From Sipunculus nudus (lineage: Eukaryota; Annelida; Sipuncula; Golfingiida; Sipunculidae), in contig CM049308.1 of the NCBI GenBank assembly GCA_026874595.1, positions 19,629,867-19,693,866 on the forward strand: 64,000 nucleotides of DNA. Direction: 5' to 3'. A program made the position numbers and the translations under genes. Numbering within the stretch: position 1 is the stretch's first letter; each line of letters begins with the position of its first letter. The notes under the pieces were generated by a model. That model had not been told where the DNA came from. It searched no databases and saw only the letters and a program-made list of their open reading frames with translations. Positions 20,342 through 32,270 of the stretch are shown one piece after another.

Positions 20342-22899
20342 CAGGGTTGGGTTTTATCCAGATAAAACTTGTTTAATCCCGGACAATGGATAAAACTGAG
20401 TTTTATCCGGTTTAATCAAGTTTTATCCGGATTAAACAGGATTAAACTGGATCAAACTGAGAAACTTCTAAAATTTAATTAAGTTAACAATTATGTTAAT
20501 CAGGATAAATTAGTTCAGGAAGGTCTATTGATATATTAAAAAGATATATGCTTCATATATATGCTTCCAATTGGCAAGTTCCTCCAGGTTCAGGTTTCAC
20601 TGTTGTCAACGTAGCCACTTTATTATTTTATGCTATGTTATTCTTCCGGCTGGTGGTCAATTTTTTATTAGGATGTATCATCTTTAAAACATCTTCCTAA
20701 GCCACCAAAATTTTACATATAGACAAGGGCAGGCTACAGGGTGACATTTGCAGCCCATTGTCAACAACTTATGGGGAAACTTAGTCCGGTGGAGGGGGAT
20801 GCCTGAATAACTTTGATCCAATGGCGGTTTCTCCTCTCAGACTGTCATAACTAACCCTAGACTGGCCAAGTCAATGAAATGGCTCTGACAGAGATATCAA
20901 ACGGCTCTCACTGTGTCGCACTTAGTGTCGGTACTGCTACCACGCGGCAACTTCCATAACTACTTACCATTCTCTGACCCTCTTATTTCATCGACTGGTG
21001 AACTTGGGCAGTCCGGACAGTCAGCGATTATATTTTTTCACACCCAATCATGTCTTCGAAAACATTTCCAAACCTATATTCACAATTTGGAATGGCCGCC
21101 GTCGAAAGGTTTTTGGCGAGTTGCCTACCTTGTGTCATTATACAAGTAATAGCACGGTATGACCGTTTTATTATCGGGTCGTTTGACCTGAATCCGTCGT
21201 AGTATTTCTAAGAACATTCGAGATATGAAGACTTTATTATAAATAGAGATTTAAGCGCCTGTGATCTGGTGACCTCTGACCTCATTTAATATGCATTGAT
21301 CGCACTTAGGCGAAATATTTTATATATCAACATTTCTGATGAGTTTTATAATAATCCTTCATATTCTTCAAAAGTGGGCGCGGCGACACCACAAAGTAGC
21401 CAATGCTCCGTGACCTTATAAAATATGCTTGGATGTTGCCCATAATCAAACTCGTTGTTAAGTCTGTTGGTAAGTCGTTATGGTGAGTTTCGTGAAAATC
21501 CGTCAAGGCTCCGCCCCTGTAAGTTAACGCGGCGACACTAAGGTTAACCGACAGACGGCTCGTTGGACGGACAGAAAGATGGCACGACGGACGGTGGGTT
21601 TACCATAATTCTCCCTTCATATGACGGGCGTATAAAACTGAAGATGTAAACAGAATAAACACATATTGCATGTTACATGGTTTAAGATATATATATAAAA
21701 CAAGAATTTTTCCTATCCATCCTGGATCTCAACATGGCAACCGTTGTTTCTCAAGTGTCTTAAACTTGATCGTGCAGCACGCGCCAGGACAAACGTCAAT
21801 CGTACAATGATAGTTCTTAAATATGATTATACTGATTAGTTGTGAATCCTGTGATGATTATGACTAGATATCATGGCTTTAGAATTTTAATGAATGTTAA
21901 TTCTAATATAACCATGGTACATTTGATAAAAAAGGTAGGGCTTTTGCGCATATGTTCTTTAGCCGTTCATGCTCATCATGTTTCTCCCTCTCCACCCCCC
22001 CCCCCCCCCTCTCGTATGTACGTATCATGTCCAATGTACAACAATAACATAGAAATGTGAAAACTGGTTAAAGTCGAAAATTCCGGTTGTATGTCCTTTT
22101 GTTCCTCAATTACAGCATAAACATTAAAATACGGAAACTGATTTAAGTCGTTATATCTGGTAACATGTACGTATGTTGTCCAAATATTGCATTGGAATAA
22201 GATTGTCTCACTTGTTAAAACTGTGAATTCTGGTTGGAATTATCTCGTGGTATTTAGAGTAACCAATATGCACCGACCATGACACATAACAAATCACCAG
22301 CGTCTTTAATTAATTCCTGTCAAATCAATGTGTTCTCTTGTGCATCCGTTTATTATAATTCCATTATCGGTCTTCTATAGCACCTTAAGATCTAGATCAA
22401 GGCCGAGGTCAGATCATTACGACCCCCCCCCCCCCCCCCAACAAACCACAGACATCCACCGCTGGCCATCTCTCATTCAGGACACAGCATACTGACGTGC
22501 ATACTGACAATAACTACGTTGTATCAAGACGCTTGGTAAATCTCTAGTGTTTTTTTTTTTTGCCTTCTGCGGCAAATGTTGATTTAAGGTATGGGAATTT
22601 TATAACAATTTTTAATCAGAATTTAAACAATACTGAAGCATTTCAAAATAAAGAAAAGAAATGTTTGTTTTAAATATAACTTTATAGTAACATAATAATT
22701 TAGTCAACTAGAAAAATGTTTCTTAATAGAAATTTATTATTTTACAGTGGAAAGCTAAATTTATTATGAAATGTATACTTCACAGACAGTAAACACCCAA
22801 ACTTCGGGTAAAACTGGATAAAACCTGTTTTATCCGATCTGGATTATTCTGGATGAATCCAGTGGATTAAACCGGCTGCGGATAAAAATGCCAACCCTG
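20342..22899. mobile_element. hAT-type non-autonomous transposon with 8-bp target duplication
   Basis: The ends are CAGGGTTGG...TTTTATCC (left) and its inverted counterpart ...CCAACCCTG (right). TGCCTGGA is found immediately outside both ends (20334-20341 and 22900-22907), a perfect 8-bp duplication. CAGGG-starting ends plus an 8-bp duplication are established hAT features. The first and last roughly 120 bases are crowded with short GGATAAAAC, GTTTTATCC and GGATTAAAC motifs in both directions, as expected for hAT subterminal transposase sites. No transposase frame remains, so the 2558-bp element is non-autonomous. Its core is the dispersed repeat described separately. Confidence 0.85.
21032..22657. 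repeat. 1.6-kb repeat, copy 1 (inside the hAT element)
   Basis: Highly similar to 23749-25692 from TTTTTTCACACCCA to AATAAAGAAAA, including GGAATGGCCGCCGTCGAA, TGATAGCACGGTATGACCG (here TAATAGCACGG), TGCACCGACCATGA and C-homopolymer tracts near 22000 and 22425. It lacks the long (AT)n arrays and the 170-bp G/C-tract segment of copy 2. Confidence 0.9.
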
Positions 22900-22974
22900 T
22901 GCCTGGATAACCTTTTGTCAGTGATTTTTTATTTTCGACGTCGTCCATTCCAAACGGTGGCCGTAGCGGGTCCG

Positions 22975-23045
22975 TCTAAAACGCGGAGAATCCGTGGAGA
23001 GATGGAGAATTCGCGGAGAATTCCTGGAGAATTGGCGGAGGGTGT
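22975..23045. repeat. Degenerate GGAGAATTC-type tandem repeat
   Basis: Four to five imperfect copies of a 12-15 base unit, GCGGAGAATTC or close variants. Confidence 0.75.
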
Positions 23046-23748
23046 TCATATGCAATGATACTTTTTAATGCACATTAAAATATCCAAATATATTACCCTT
23101 AACATAATTGGCACAGTTAAATGACCGAAATAATTAAAAAAAAACTACATAATTCATCATTTAATGCTAAACAATGTAGACTAACTGCCGAGTGAATGAG
23201 TTACGCAAATATAAAACCCGTGTGAGTCACCAGCTGACACTGACAGATCTTAAGACGAAACCGCAAAACACTTAATGTTTTAACAGTTTTTTAAACACTT
23301 AATGTTTCAGCCGTTTTTTTGTGCAAACCATTTACAGGCAGTTAACAATATATAATAAAATTAAAAATCTTGCTTTTACCTACATTTATTGATAGATAAG
23401 AACACTATCACCATTAATAGTGTTTCTGGACCAATTTACATGCACAAAATTTAATAAAAGTTAGCTAATGTATCAAATTGGCAATATGATTAAATAAAAT
23501 TAAAGTAAAAATAGTAAATATATATTGTGATCACAGTTAGAGAATTATATTTTTCCTTTTCCTTCTTTCTGACCATAAAAATAGTGAGTATAATAATAAT
23601 AAAAATAAAATGAAAAATATAACACAATGTACACATACATACAGCCATAGTACAAGGACTTATTTGTACACTCTTCATAAAACCATTTCATTAATTGTTT
23701 TAGTTATTTTAAAGACAAATGCACATTTTAATGAAATCACTTATTACA
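23046..23748. other. AT-rich spacer
   Basis: Nothing is supported. AACACTTAATGTTT is repeated twice near 23270-23310. Confidence 0.4.
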
Positions 23749-24404
23749 TTTTTTTCACACCCAGTCATGTCTTGAATACATTTCCTAACCTATATTCACC
23801 ATTTGGAATGGCCGCCGTCGAATGGTTTTTGCCGAGTTGCCTACCTTGTGTCATTATATACAAGTGATAGCACGGTATGACCGTTTTATTATTGGGTCGT
23901 TTGATCCGTCGTAGTATTTTTAAGAGCATTCGAGATATGAAGACTTTATTGTAAATAGGGATTCAAGCGCCTACATGTGATCTGGTGACTTTATTATAAA
24001 TAGAGATTTAAGCGCCTGTGATCTGGAGACCTCTGACCTCATTTAATATGCATGGATCGCACTTAGGCGAAATATTTTATATATCAACATTTCTGATGAG
24101 TTTTATAATAATCCTTCATATTCTTCAAAAATTAGCGCGGCGACACCACAAAGTAGCCAATGCTCCGTGGCCTTAAAAAATATGCTTGGATGTTGCCCAT
24201 AATCGTCTGTTGGTAATTCGTTATGGTGAGTTTCTTAAAAATCCGTCAAAGCCCCGCCCCGGTAAGTTAACGAGGCGACATTAAGAGTTAACGGACAGAC
24301 GGCACGACGGACGGCGGGTTTACCATAATTCTCCCTTCATATGACGGGCGTATAAAACTGAAGATGTAAACAGAATAAACATACATTGCATGTTACATGG
24401 TTTA

Positions 24405-24405
<1 letters not shown>

Positions 24406-24459
<54 letters not shown>
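24406..24459. repeat. (AT)n microsatellite
   Basis: About 27 units at a site where copy 1 of the repeat has only TATATATATA, so it grew after the duplication. Confidence 0.95.
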
Positions 24460-24464
<5 letters not shown>

Positions 24465-25328
24465 ATTTTTCCTATCCATCCTGGATCTCAACATGGCAAC
24501 CGTTGTTTCTCAAGTGTCTCAAGCTGGTTCGTGCAGCACGCGTCAGGACAAACGTTCAATCGTACAATGATAGTTCTTAAATATGATTATTCTGATTAGT
24601 TGTTAATCCTGTGATGATTATGACTAGATATCATAGCTTTAGAATTTTAATGAATGTTAATTCTAATATAACCATGGTACATTTGATCAAAACGGGTTAG
24701 GCTTTTGCGCATATGTTTTTTAGCCGTTCATGCTCATCATGTTTCTTTCTCTCCACCCCCCCCCCCACCCCCTCTCGTATGTACGTATCATGTCCAATGT
24801 ACAACAATAACATAGAAATGTGAAAACTGGTTAAGTCGAAAATTCCGGTTGTATGTCCTTTTGTTCCTCAATTACAGCATAAACATTAAAATACGGAAAC
24901 TGATTTAAGTCGTTATATCTGGTAACATGTACGTATGTTGTCCAAATATTGCATTGGAATAAGATTGTCTCACTTGTTAAAATTGTGAATTCTGGTTGGA
25001 ATTATCTCGTGGTATTTAGAGTAACCAATATGCACCGACCATGATACATTACAGATCACCAGCGTCTTTAATTAATTCCTGTCAAATCAATGTGTTCTCT
25101 TGTGCATCCGTTTGTTATAATTCCATTATCCCTTCCATTATCGGACTTCTATAGCACCTTAAGATCTAGATCAAGGCCGAGGTCAGATCATTACCCCCCC
25201 CCCCTCCCCCCCCCCCCCAACAAACCACAGACATCCACCGCTAGCCATCTCTCATACAGTACACAGCATACTGACGTGCAAACTGACAATAACTACGTTA
25301 GTATCATAGTTAGTATTATAATTTCAAG

Positions 25329-25333
<5 letters not shown>

Positions 25334-25373
<40 letters not shown>
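25334..25373. repeat. (AT)n microsatellite
   Basis: About 20 units. The equivalent site in copy 1 of the host repeat carries a T homopolymer instead. Confidence 0.95.
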
Positions 25374-25375
<2 letters not shown>

Positions 25376-25692
25376 AATAATAAGTCGGCAAGTTTTATTA
25401 CCTCTCTATAAGATTACCCTTTGACTTCTGCGGCAAATGTTGATTTAAGATGGACATGATTAATTAACTTATTATATTAGCTAACCCCCCCCCCCCCCGC
25501 CCCGACCTGCACCATCCCTTGGTATATACCCCTTGTATAAGGGTATCTGTGGTGGATCCGGAACAAAGTTTTTGGTAAGTTAAGTATTTTTGGTGTGGAA
25601 GGCGCGTGCCTCTCTCGTGCGGTATGGGAATTTTATAAAAAATTTTAATCAGAATTTAATCAATACTGAAGCATTTCAAAATAAAGAAAACA

Positions 25693-27401
25693 GGGAATAG
25701 CTTCAGAAACCACTATGTAGTTAAACCATGAGAATAGCGTTTTCCAAAGCCCTCCAGCTTTCTAATGAATCACAAAGAAATATCTAGATTTATTAGCTTA
25801 TGTGTTATTTCATCTTCTTTTTTTAATTTTTTATACAAAAATCTATTATCCGTACTTCGCCGATACAAATCGCTTTTTGAAAGGTAAAAATCCGTGAAAC
25901 AGATATACGTTTTGTGAATACAGTCATACGATTTTAGAAAAAATAGAATATATTTTTTGTTCGGGAAATATAATCACAAACATCACTTCAATGAATATAT
26001 TCTTGTTTTATATTATTTTCTTTCGAAGACAAATCTTACTTCATTATTATTTTTTCAAGGAGGGGAAGACATGAGATATTAATTTTTTATATATTTTTTT
26101 TATTTATTGAATGTCAAACATCAGAAGTATCATGATGATTTGCAACATGTAATATAATACTCTGTATTTTCCCTTTTTCTTAGGTCTGTTAATGACCTTT
26201 TTTGTCTGCAGATGACTAACGTACGTCATTTTCAAATCGGAGATTGAAAGACATCAGCAACACCTGCGCACGCTTCCTGTCATTTTGGATCCATATCTGT
26301 TTGTTCACGAATGTCCCAGTAATACAGATGACCAAATATTTGAAATGATATCTGTTGTTGCTATGATACCTTTATTTAATGATCATGTTTAAAAGTCGAG
26401 GTATATTGCTGCGACAGAGGGACTAAGATCAAGTTAAGATTATTAGGGCGAGGTATTTATCTTTAAGGAAACACAAAGGAAAAAACTGCTTTCTGCTTGG
26501 ACCATGGAGTATTTACGTTATGTCATTGTGTGTATGTGTATGTGTGATAACTCGTAAATTTTACAGAGAATTAATATATAATTTGTCTTGTTGTGGAAAA
26601 AATAACTTTCAAGTATGGCCGAAAATTCCATGAAACCCTTTTCTTTTGCGGTTTTGACAGGTTAATTTTAAAAACAACATCACCAGTTTTTTTTGGGTAA
26701 TAGAGGTCTAGTGAAAGATCACTGTTCAAAATTATTCAAAAGGAAAATAGATAACAAAATAGTAACAGTCGTCTACAGATATCGGAAGTTCCCAACTTAA
26801 GAATGCCTCCATTCTACCGGGATTTTTTGCCGGCCGATTTTTTAACCGGCCCAGAAAAAAATCCACATGTCAAGCCGGCCGGTGAGTGTCCGCACACCCA
26901 CCGATTTTGCCTTCAGATCACTAAAATTCTCCAGTCATTTTGGTCACTTCTGAGCTGCGTTTATGTCTTCGTCACGAAAATTGTTGTTAAAGTACAGGTC
27001 ATTAATACACTAATCTGACAGTCCCCATAAACTTAACTTGTGCTTCTTTACATGCACTGCATGTTTAAGCAGAATGTGAAGTGAATGAATTAACCCAATA
27101 GGGATCCGGCGTCCAATCGAGATAAGGTTTTGGTTAATAAAGACACAACAAAGGTACATTAGAAAATCTACGGGGAAAGCTTTCCCTGTTTTGATGTAAC
27201 AGATGCATTTCCCGTAAGCCTTGATTCGGGTATCAATACAGAAGTTTCTAAGGAAGTAACTGGAAGTCTTAAGTCTTTCCATTAGTGCTGCATTAAACAG
27301 GCTGAAGTAAATGATGATAAAATAGTGAACCACATCACCAGAGAGACGATGTTGCTACCGACGTTATCGACCAATATCGTCTCAGAATGAGTACGTGTAA
27401 C
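25693..27401. other. Gene-free stretch with a CCGGCC hairpin
   Basis: AT-rich. At 26819-26865 a GGATTTTTTGCCGGCCG / CCGGCCCAGAAAAAAATCC inverted repeat is followed by a further GCCGGCCG and a consensus donor GTGAGT (26882). A weak exon reading (about 33 codons after a CTACAG acceptor) exists but is not called. A 107-codon minus-strand frame (27010-27333) matches nothing I recognise. Confidence 0.35.
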
Positions 27402-27606
27402 GGGGGGGGGGGGGGGGGGGGGGGGTTGAGAGACAGGCGGACTGATAGAAAGAGAGGGACAGAGACAGAGATAGAGAAACAAACAGGTGGACAGAGAGAA
27501 AGAGACAGACAGACAGACAGACACGCGAAAGGCTGAATGAGGGGCGGACGGACTGACAGTGACAATGTGAGAAAATGAGCATTTGTGTGTCTGTAGCTGT
27601 CTGTCT

Positions 27607-27643
<37 letters not shown>
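27402..27643. repeat. Compound microsatellite: G24, purine-rich GACA/GA tract, (GA)18
   Basis: Twenty-four consecutive G residues (27402-27425) lead into about 180 bases of GAGACAGA-like purine-rich sequence with a (GACA)n core, ending in a pure GA run (about 27607-27643). The three overlapping 66-122 codon minus-strand frames here are low-complexity artefacts. Confidence 0.95.
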
Positions 27644-27648
<5 letters not shown>

Positions 27649-28719
27649 ATGTGGTAGATGGGCGACTAAGCGGAATGATCGGGTTATAGCGAAAGAATTA
27701 TAGAAACCCTCATCTTAATAATATCCGTCTCATTTAAACTATCTGTTCGCAAAATTATGGTGATGAACATATATTTCTCAATTATTTGCGATTACTTTGA
27801 AGTTGACAAGAAGAGAAAAAAAAATTAAGAATAAATCGTGAATCACGCTTGTTCTTGGATACGGATAATTTTCATTTCAGGTTAGGGGAAATCTTGAACT
27901 GCAAAAGCGGGCCTCTCTCTTTACAGAAATATAGAATTTTGTCCAAAGTTGCAGCCAAGATATAGAAAATGTATCTAGGTAAAAGGAACAACAATATTTG
28001 CTTGGACCTAAAGGCTGAGAGAAAAGTTTATGAATAGGGAGCAAAATAGTCCATATGCTTAATAAAAAAAAACATATCTAACATTAGATTTTTATTCCAA
28101 CTACATTTGATTTGCAACTAAATATATAATTGAAATACCAGTAACTGAAAATTAACATTAGATCAAACGTAGAGCCATAATGAATCAAGTACACAAGGGC
28201 GAAAGCTCACATACATATAAGGAAATATGAAGACCCTGTGACAGTTGCTTCGAACCATTGGTGCATCCTTTGAGTAGGAAACTTTAGTCTATTATCTATT
28301 AAATGGTACCCGAAAGGAAAGAATACATTTTCATTGTAATGACTTTCTTTGACTGACACATTGAAATAAATCAGTTATATCTAATATGTTTCCGTTTTAC
28401 ACGCTATAAATACTTGGGAACAATGTGTTATTCGTCACCTACCGTCGCTCCACTGGCACTATCCTTCAGAAATCATTTAATTATTGGTAGCTTTTTTTCA
28501 TGGAAATGTTCCCAGAAGGCCTTTGAAAATAGCTGTGTACAAGTTGGCGGACGCTAGATCCTGCCATGGGAATATAGTACTTTGTAACTTTATCATAGTG
28601 AAATACGAACAAATCCCATTCTAACAGAATAAATAAAGGGTATGTCCACACTATTGGGGATAATAACAAACGAACAGTCAGAAAGGTCAAATTACAATAA
28701 TTAAAATATTAACAGAAGA
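27644..28719. other. AT-rich gene-free stretch
   Basis: No supported feature is seen. Confidence 0.4.
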
Positions 28720-29213
28720 GAACTATGCATTCTGAGGAAAATACATTAATTCATGTTGAATGCTCCCAAAACGTGATTGCATTCTCTTATTCGGCGCATA
28801 CTTCGAGGTTCATTCATGTAAAAGATCTCCCAACCCGTGTTTGCATTAACCTTTTCGGCCCATATTCCAAGATTCATTTGTATATAAGGGACTCTAAACA
28901 TGTGAATATTCCTGGAAGTCCTTCCTGCACTTGGTCGGATCATGAGACGGGTCCACACCAAAATTTAATGGATTTTTTATTGACACATTCACGAAGTGGC
29001 TTGAACATTAAATTGGATTCCATTCATCACTGCGTGCGTTATGCGGTGAACATGCAAACACACAAACACACAAACGAACGGCAAGGAACACATACACTCC
29101 TGGCTTGGCAACCAGAGAGTCTTAATGTGTTCATGTCACATCATTCGCTTAAGAAAAAAAAAAAACATGCTGGTAGTACGTCATGCGATTCAGATCCAAA
29201 TTTTGGAAAATAG
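28720..29213 (+). other. Longest open frame in the window (162 codons), probably not a gene
   Basis: ATG at 28725, stop at 29211. It holds a DNA-level direct repeat: TTGCATTCTC..TTCGGCGCATA (28777) recurs at 28841 as TTGCATTAAC..TTCGGCCCATA over about 55 bases, offset by 64 bases. The copies are therefore in different frames and the repeat cannot reflect repeated protein. The tail is low-complexity (five lysines, a THKHTNERQGTH stretch). There is no signal peptide, splice site or known motif. A later part, GTCCACACCAAAATTTAAT, resembles dispersed-repeat DNA. Confidence 0.3.
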
Positions 29214-29684
29214 GCTGTGTTTCAATTGATGCGTTTATATACAAATATTCGTGAAATATTGCTCGTATGGTATTGTATCTGTGGTGGTCAGTGTGTCTGT
29301 CAGCGTATGTGCGTATATGCTCGAAAATCGCGCCAGGAGCGATTTTACTGCACATGGTCTGCGTAAAATCAGTAATTTCCGGTAAAATTACATCATTCCG
29401 ACATCTTTTTTGGTAAGAGTTCATTCGCTCGGCTGTTTGTCTATAAAACGTTACTTCTGCCACTTACGCATATACGTATATACCCAGAGAACCTTGCTGT
29501 ACAAAGCAGCGGTAACACAAAAGGAGACCAGAAACGACTGCTGTGTATAGAAAGACTGCAGGGTATAACGGCTGCATTTGGAGCGTAACTCTATTGATGC
29601 AATTTTTCATTTATGTTTTTTTTTTATTTCGGAATACTTTCCTTATCTTTCAACCATTTCTCACAACCATTAACCAGAGTAATG

Positions 29685-29685
<1 letters not shown>

Positions 29686-29748
<63 letters not shown>
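29686..29748. repeat. (AT)n microsatellite
   Basis: About 31 units. Confidence 0.95.
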
Positions 29749-29750
<2 letters not shown>

Positions 29751-29934
29751 TCCTCCAGGAAATTCCCAAAATTACACAAATCCAATACTTAGAGGTTCCA
29801 ATTATGGTATTTTCAAATCCACTTTCAGTCACATGAGGCTCAGTATTGAAATGATATATATATAATTATAAATATTATCTAATCCGAAATTCGGATGTCT
29901 GTCTAGCAAGGTTAAAAACAGGTTATTTCATTCT

Positions 29935-30535
29935 TATTGTTGTTCCTTTTACGGCTGTTAAACCTGGTTATTGAAGCATAAGTCAATTGATCGTTTAAAT
30001 ACATCATATAATAAGGCTCTGCGTCACCTATGGCACTTACCATATAACTCGCACAAGAATATTGTACATGGATTGGCGGGCTCTCAGGCTCTGATAAATA
30101 TAATCAGCTCACGCTTTATAAATTTAATTTTGAACATGCAGTGTGCTGCAAATGACTTTGTAAATTTTCTGACAAAGAGAGCTCATTATACCTAAATTGG
30201 TGTACTTTGAGGCAACTTATACGATATCTGGAAAGTCAGATGCACAAACATGGGATACAACGCGACATTAGAAATATTAAGATACTTAAGAGGCATTTGA
30301 TGATGGTAACAACATCCATTACTTTAGATTTACTGTCAGAATTGATAGAATGCAAAGATGGAATTTGTACCTCACATTTGACCTCCGATGAGGTTTAAAC
30401 GCTACTTGATTTATTATCAACCGATTTTTAATGAGTATGGACTGAACTTTCATTTTTCTTGTCTTCTTTCTGTATTTCTTTCATTTATTTCATATTTATA
30501 TTCTTTGCATTTATTGTACTTCCATGTACGAATAA

Positions 30536-30537
<2 letters not shown>
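29935..30537 (+). pseudogene. 3' end of a CR1/Jockey-like LINE (RT C-terminus and 3' UTR)
   Basis: The translated C-terminal segment after the reverse transcriptase domain is readable in two frames. A degraded SFYG-TW motif precedes LNTSYNKALRHLWHLPYNSH and IVHGLAGSQALINIISSRFI (29971-30195). After a frameshift come LESQMHKHG and LIECKDGICTSHLTSDEV (30207-30398). The W-LPYNSH pattern followed by a conserved tail is characteristic of the C-terminus of CR1/Jockey-like non-LTR retrotransposons. About 130 bases of AT-rich 3' UTR end at AATAAA and run into (TA)n, which may be the element's own tail. The element is 5'-truncated, as usual for LINEs, and disabled by stops and a frameshift. Confidence 0.75.

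Positions 30538-30586
<49 letters not shown>
30538..30586. repeat. (AT)n array at the LINE 3' end
   Basis: About 24 units directly after the LINE's AATAAAGA, so it may have grown from the retrotransposon tail. Confidence 0.9.
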
Positions 30587-30590
<4 letters not shown>

Positions 30591-31658
30591 TATTAAGGAG
30601 GTTTTGTTACTGTGCGCTAAATGGTATTTCTAAATGCCTTATTAGGAATTTGTCAGCGAATCAGCGTGACATCTTGTTAGATATGTAACTCTCAATTTCT
30701 GCTGAATGACAGAAACAATCATTTTCACTCAGAGACACTCGATAAATCTAGCAAAAGATTTGTTGAATTTCCACAAGAAGCGTGCAAGAGTTACCTGATT
30801 GGTTTCCATTGCATAGTAAATTGATATGACACAGCTGGCCGTGAGGGCGTTTAAGAGAAACGCGACGTAGAAAGAGAACTTACTTATAGGAAGGTAATGT
30901 TTCAACTGCTATTATCACAGTGTTATTCCCAACCAATCACGTACGAGGTAAATAGCTGCGGTAAGCCAGGCATATGACAGCATGATATTTGCATGAAAAC
31001 CGAGTGCCTTAACAGAATGGTGTAAACCTGGAACACCTTCGGCTTAGGTTCTGGGAGGTGTAGGTGTAAACTAAAATATATATATATATATATAAGATAT
31101 GATAACAGTATAATATAACAGTGAAAGATATGGTTTAATATAAGCAACAGAGCTGCAGATTCCAAAAAAAAATTCTTCCAAAGAGGTTTGGTCAAAGGCT
31201 TAAAGATGTCCATTCACCTACCTTTTGAAAAAGAATTGATGTGATTTCTGGCTTCCTCTGTGTATATATTAATGATCTAAGGGTAATTTTGGTTGGGAAA
31301 AGTTCTTATAAGGCCTTCGTGAAGGATGTATGAATTTGTTTATCAACAACATGTTTGTAAACACAGCATGTTGACAAACAGGAAAAACATGTAACCTTAG
31401 GTTTTAGGTTGTATATATTCGAAGGTAGAAAGGTCACTTGTTGCCAAACGCCATTTGCAAACATCAGGCTTTAACACTGAGTTCACCTGGTGCTCTGCAC
31501 TGCTGACCTCTATTGAAGCCAGTCCACTGCTCAATGGTCATACATTTATGAACCTGAATATACGATCATTAGATTAAGATATCTACTCATCGGATACTGG
31601 AGTATTGGCGGAATATAATCCCGTTCTCATTGGCTTGATTTGATCTCTTAATTGACAG
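30587..31658. other. Spacer with weak minus-strand exon-like pieces
   Basis: On the minus strand near 30795-30920 and 30920-31040, two 30-40 codon hydrophobic open stretches share a frame but are separated by three consecutive stops. The first ends at CAG/GTAACT. Hydrophobic readings are common in T-rich DNA, so these are not called as exons. A short (AT)n lies at 31076-31094. Confidence 0.35.
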
Positions 31659-31865
31659 GTCGGGGAACAAAATTACTCCGGGAATTCGCCTTGGCTTCAC
31701 GATTTTGGTTCTTCTAGAGAAAGGCGTGATCAGTCTGGCGCATCTACAAACAGATCACAGATTCAATCAATAGTCGACAGCTTGATTATTCCTCACATGT
31801 ACAGAGGACTCCACTCTCAGGATAAAGGTTCAGACAGAAGAAGCCAATTGTCCAAGAGAAGATGA
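31659..31865 (+). CDS. Candidate terminal exon, product unknown
   Basis: A good acceptor (GATCTCTTAATTGACAG) precedes 68 open codons ending in TGA at 31863-31865. Composition is unlike the AT-rich surroundings: rich in S, R, Q, D and G, with segments such as SGNSPWLHDFGSSRERRDQS, IQSIVDSLIIPHMYRGLHSQ and DRRSQLSKRR at the C-terminus. Only one ATG is present, late in the frame, so it would have to be spliced to an upstream exon, which I could not find. No clear AATAAA lies close behind. No known family is recognised. Chance open frames of this length are expected in a window this size. Confidence 0.35.
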   Translation, partial: VGEQNYSGNSPWLHDFGSSRERRDQSGASTNRSQIQSIVDSLIIPHMYRGLHSQDKGSDRRSQLSKRR

Positions 31866-32020
31866 TAGTCCATGTGGGACTGGCGTACCAACTGACCTCT
31901 GCTTCACCTTATATAAAGCAAACGTATACAAAGTAGAATTAAGATCCATATATCTTACAAAAAGTATATTGTATTTACTTTTTAATACACGATGTGCTCA
32001 GGTCGATGAGAAACTAGAAA
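31866..32020. other. Possible 3' UTR or spacer
   Basis: AT-rich, with no supported feature. Confidence 0.3.
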
Positions 32021-32270
32021 TTTGCACTCAGAGGGACTTAGACCCCCGCCAAGGCAGCTCATTACCCAAATATTGCATTGTCATAATTATTTCCTTTTAT
32101 AAATTCCTGGATCCATAAAGTTATCCGGATCACCTCCAAAATTGTACCTTTTATCACTGCCGAAGTATCCTGCAAATTCAATGTAAATCCGTAATTAACG
32201 TTTTGAGTAATGTTGCTAACAAACAAACAGACAACCCAGCGCCACGGAAAAAACAGAATCCCTGCCGCTG
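32021..32270 (+). mobile_element. SINE/LINE 3'-end-like repeat, copy 2
   Basis: Better preserved than 9546-9755: GCACTCAGAG, CCCCCGCCAAGGCAGCTCAT, TATCCGGATCACC, GTAAATCCGT, GAGTAATGTTGCTAACAAAC and AGACAACCCAGCGCC. The GTTTTGAGTAATGTTGCTAAC then CAAACAGACA tail, or close forms of it, is widespread in marine-invertebrate dispersed repeats (general knowledge). Confidence 0.6.

Larger units (their letters stand above)
23749..25692. repeat. 1.6-kb repeat, copy 2, enlarged by (AT)n and an insertion
   Basis: Direct copy of 21032-22657, about 2.7 kb downstream. Differences: a 50-base duplication containing TTTATTATAAATAGAGAT, AT arrays at 24406-24459 and 25334-25373, C tracts near 24757 and 25195, and about 170 extra bases at 25451-25620. 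That insert carries GTGGAAGGCGCGTGC, also seen near 39640. This copy has no hAT ends. Confidence 0.9.

Noticed and set aside
26783-26881. Exon ending at the consensus donor GTGAGT
   Set aside because: Only about 33 codons, largely made of a hairpin of CCGGCC and T/A runs.
27282-27650. 122-, 76- and 66-codon minus-strand frames rich in S, L and P
   Set aside because: They are translations of the polypurine microsatellite.
28725-29213. 162-codon open frame as a real gene
   Set aside because: It contains a DNA repeat whose copies are in different frames, a low-complexity tail and no splice or domain evidence.
30795-31040. Minus-strand transmembrane-like exons resembling a channel or receptor segment
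   Set aside because: Two short hydrophobic open stretches share a frame across three consecutive stops. T-rich DNA gives such readings by chance and no family signature is present.
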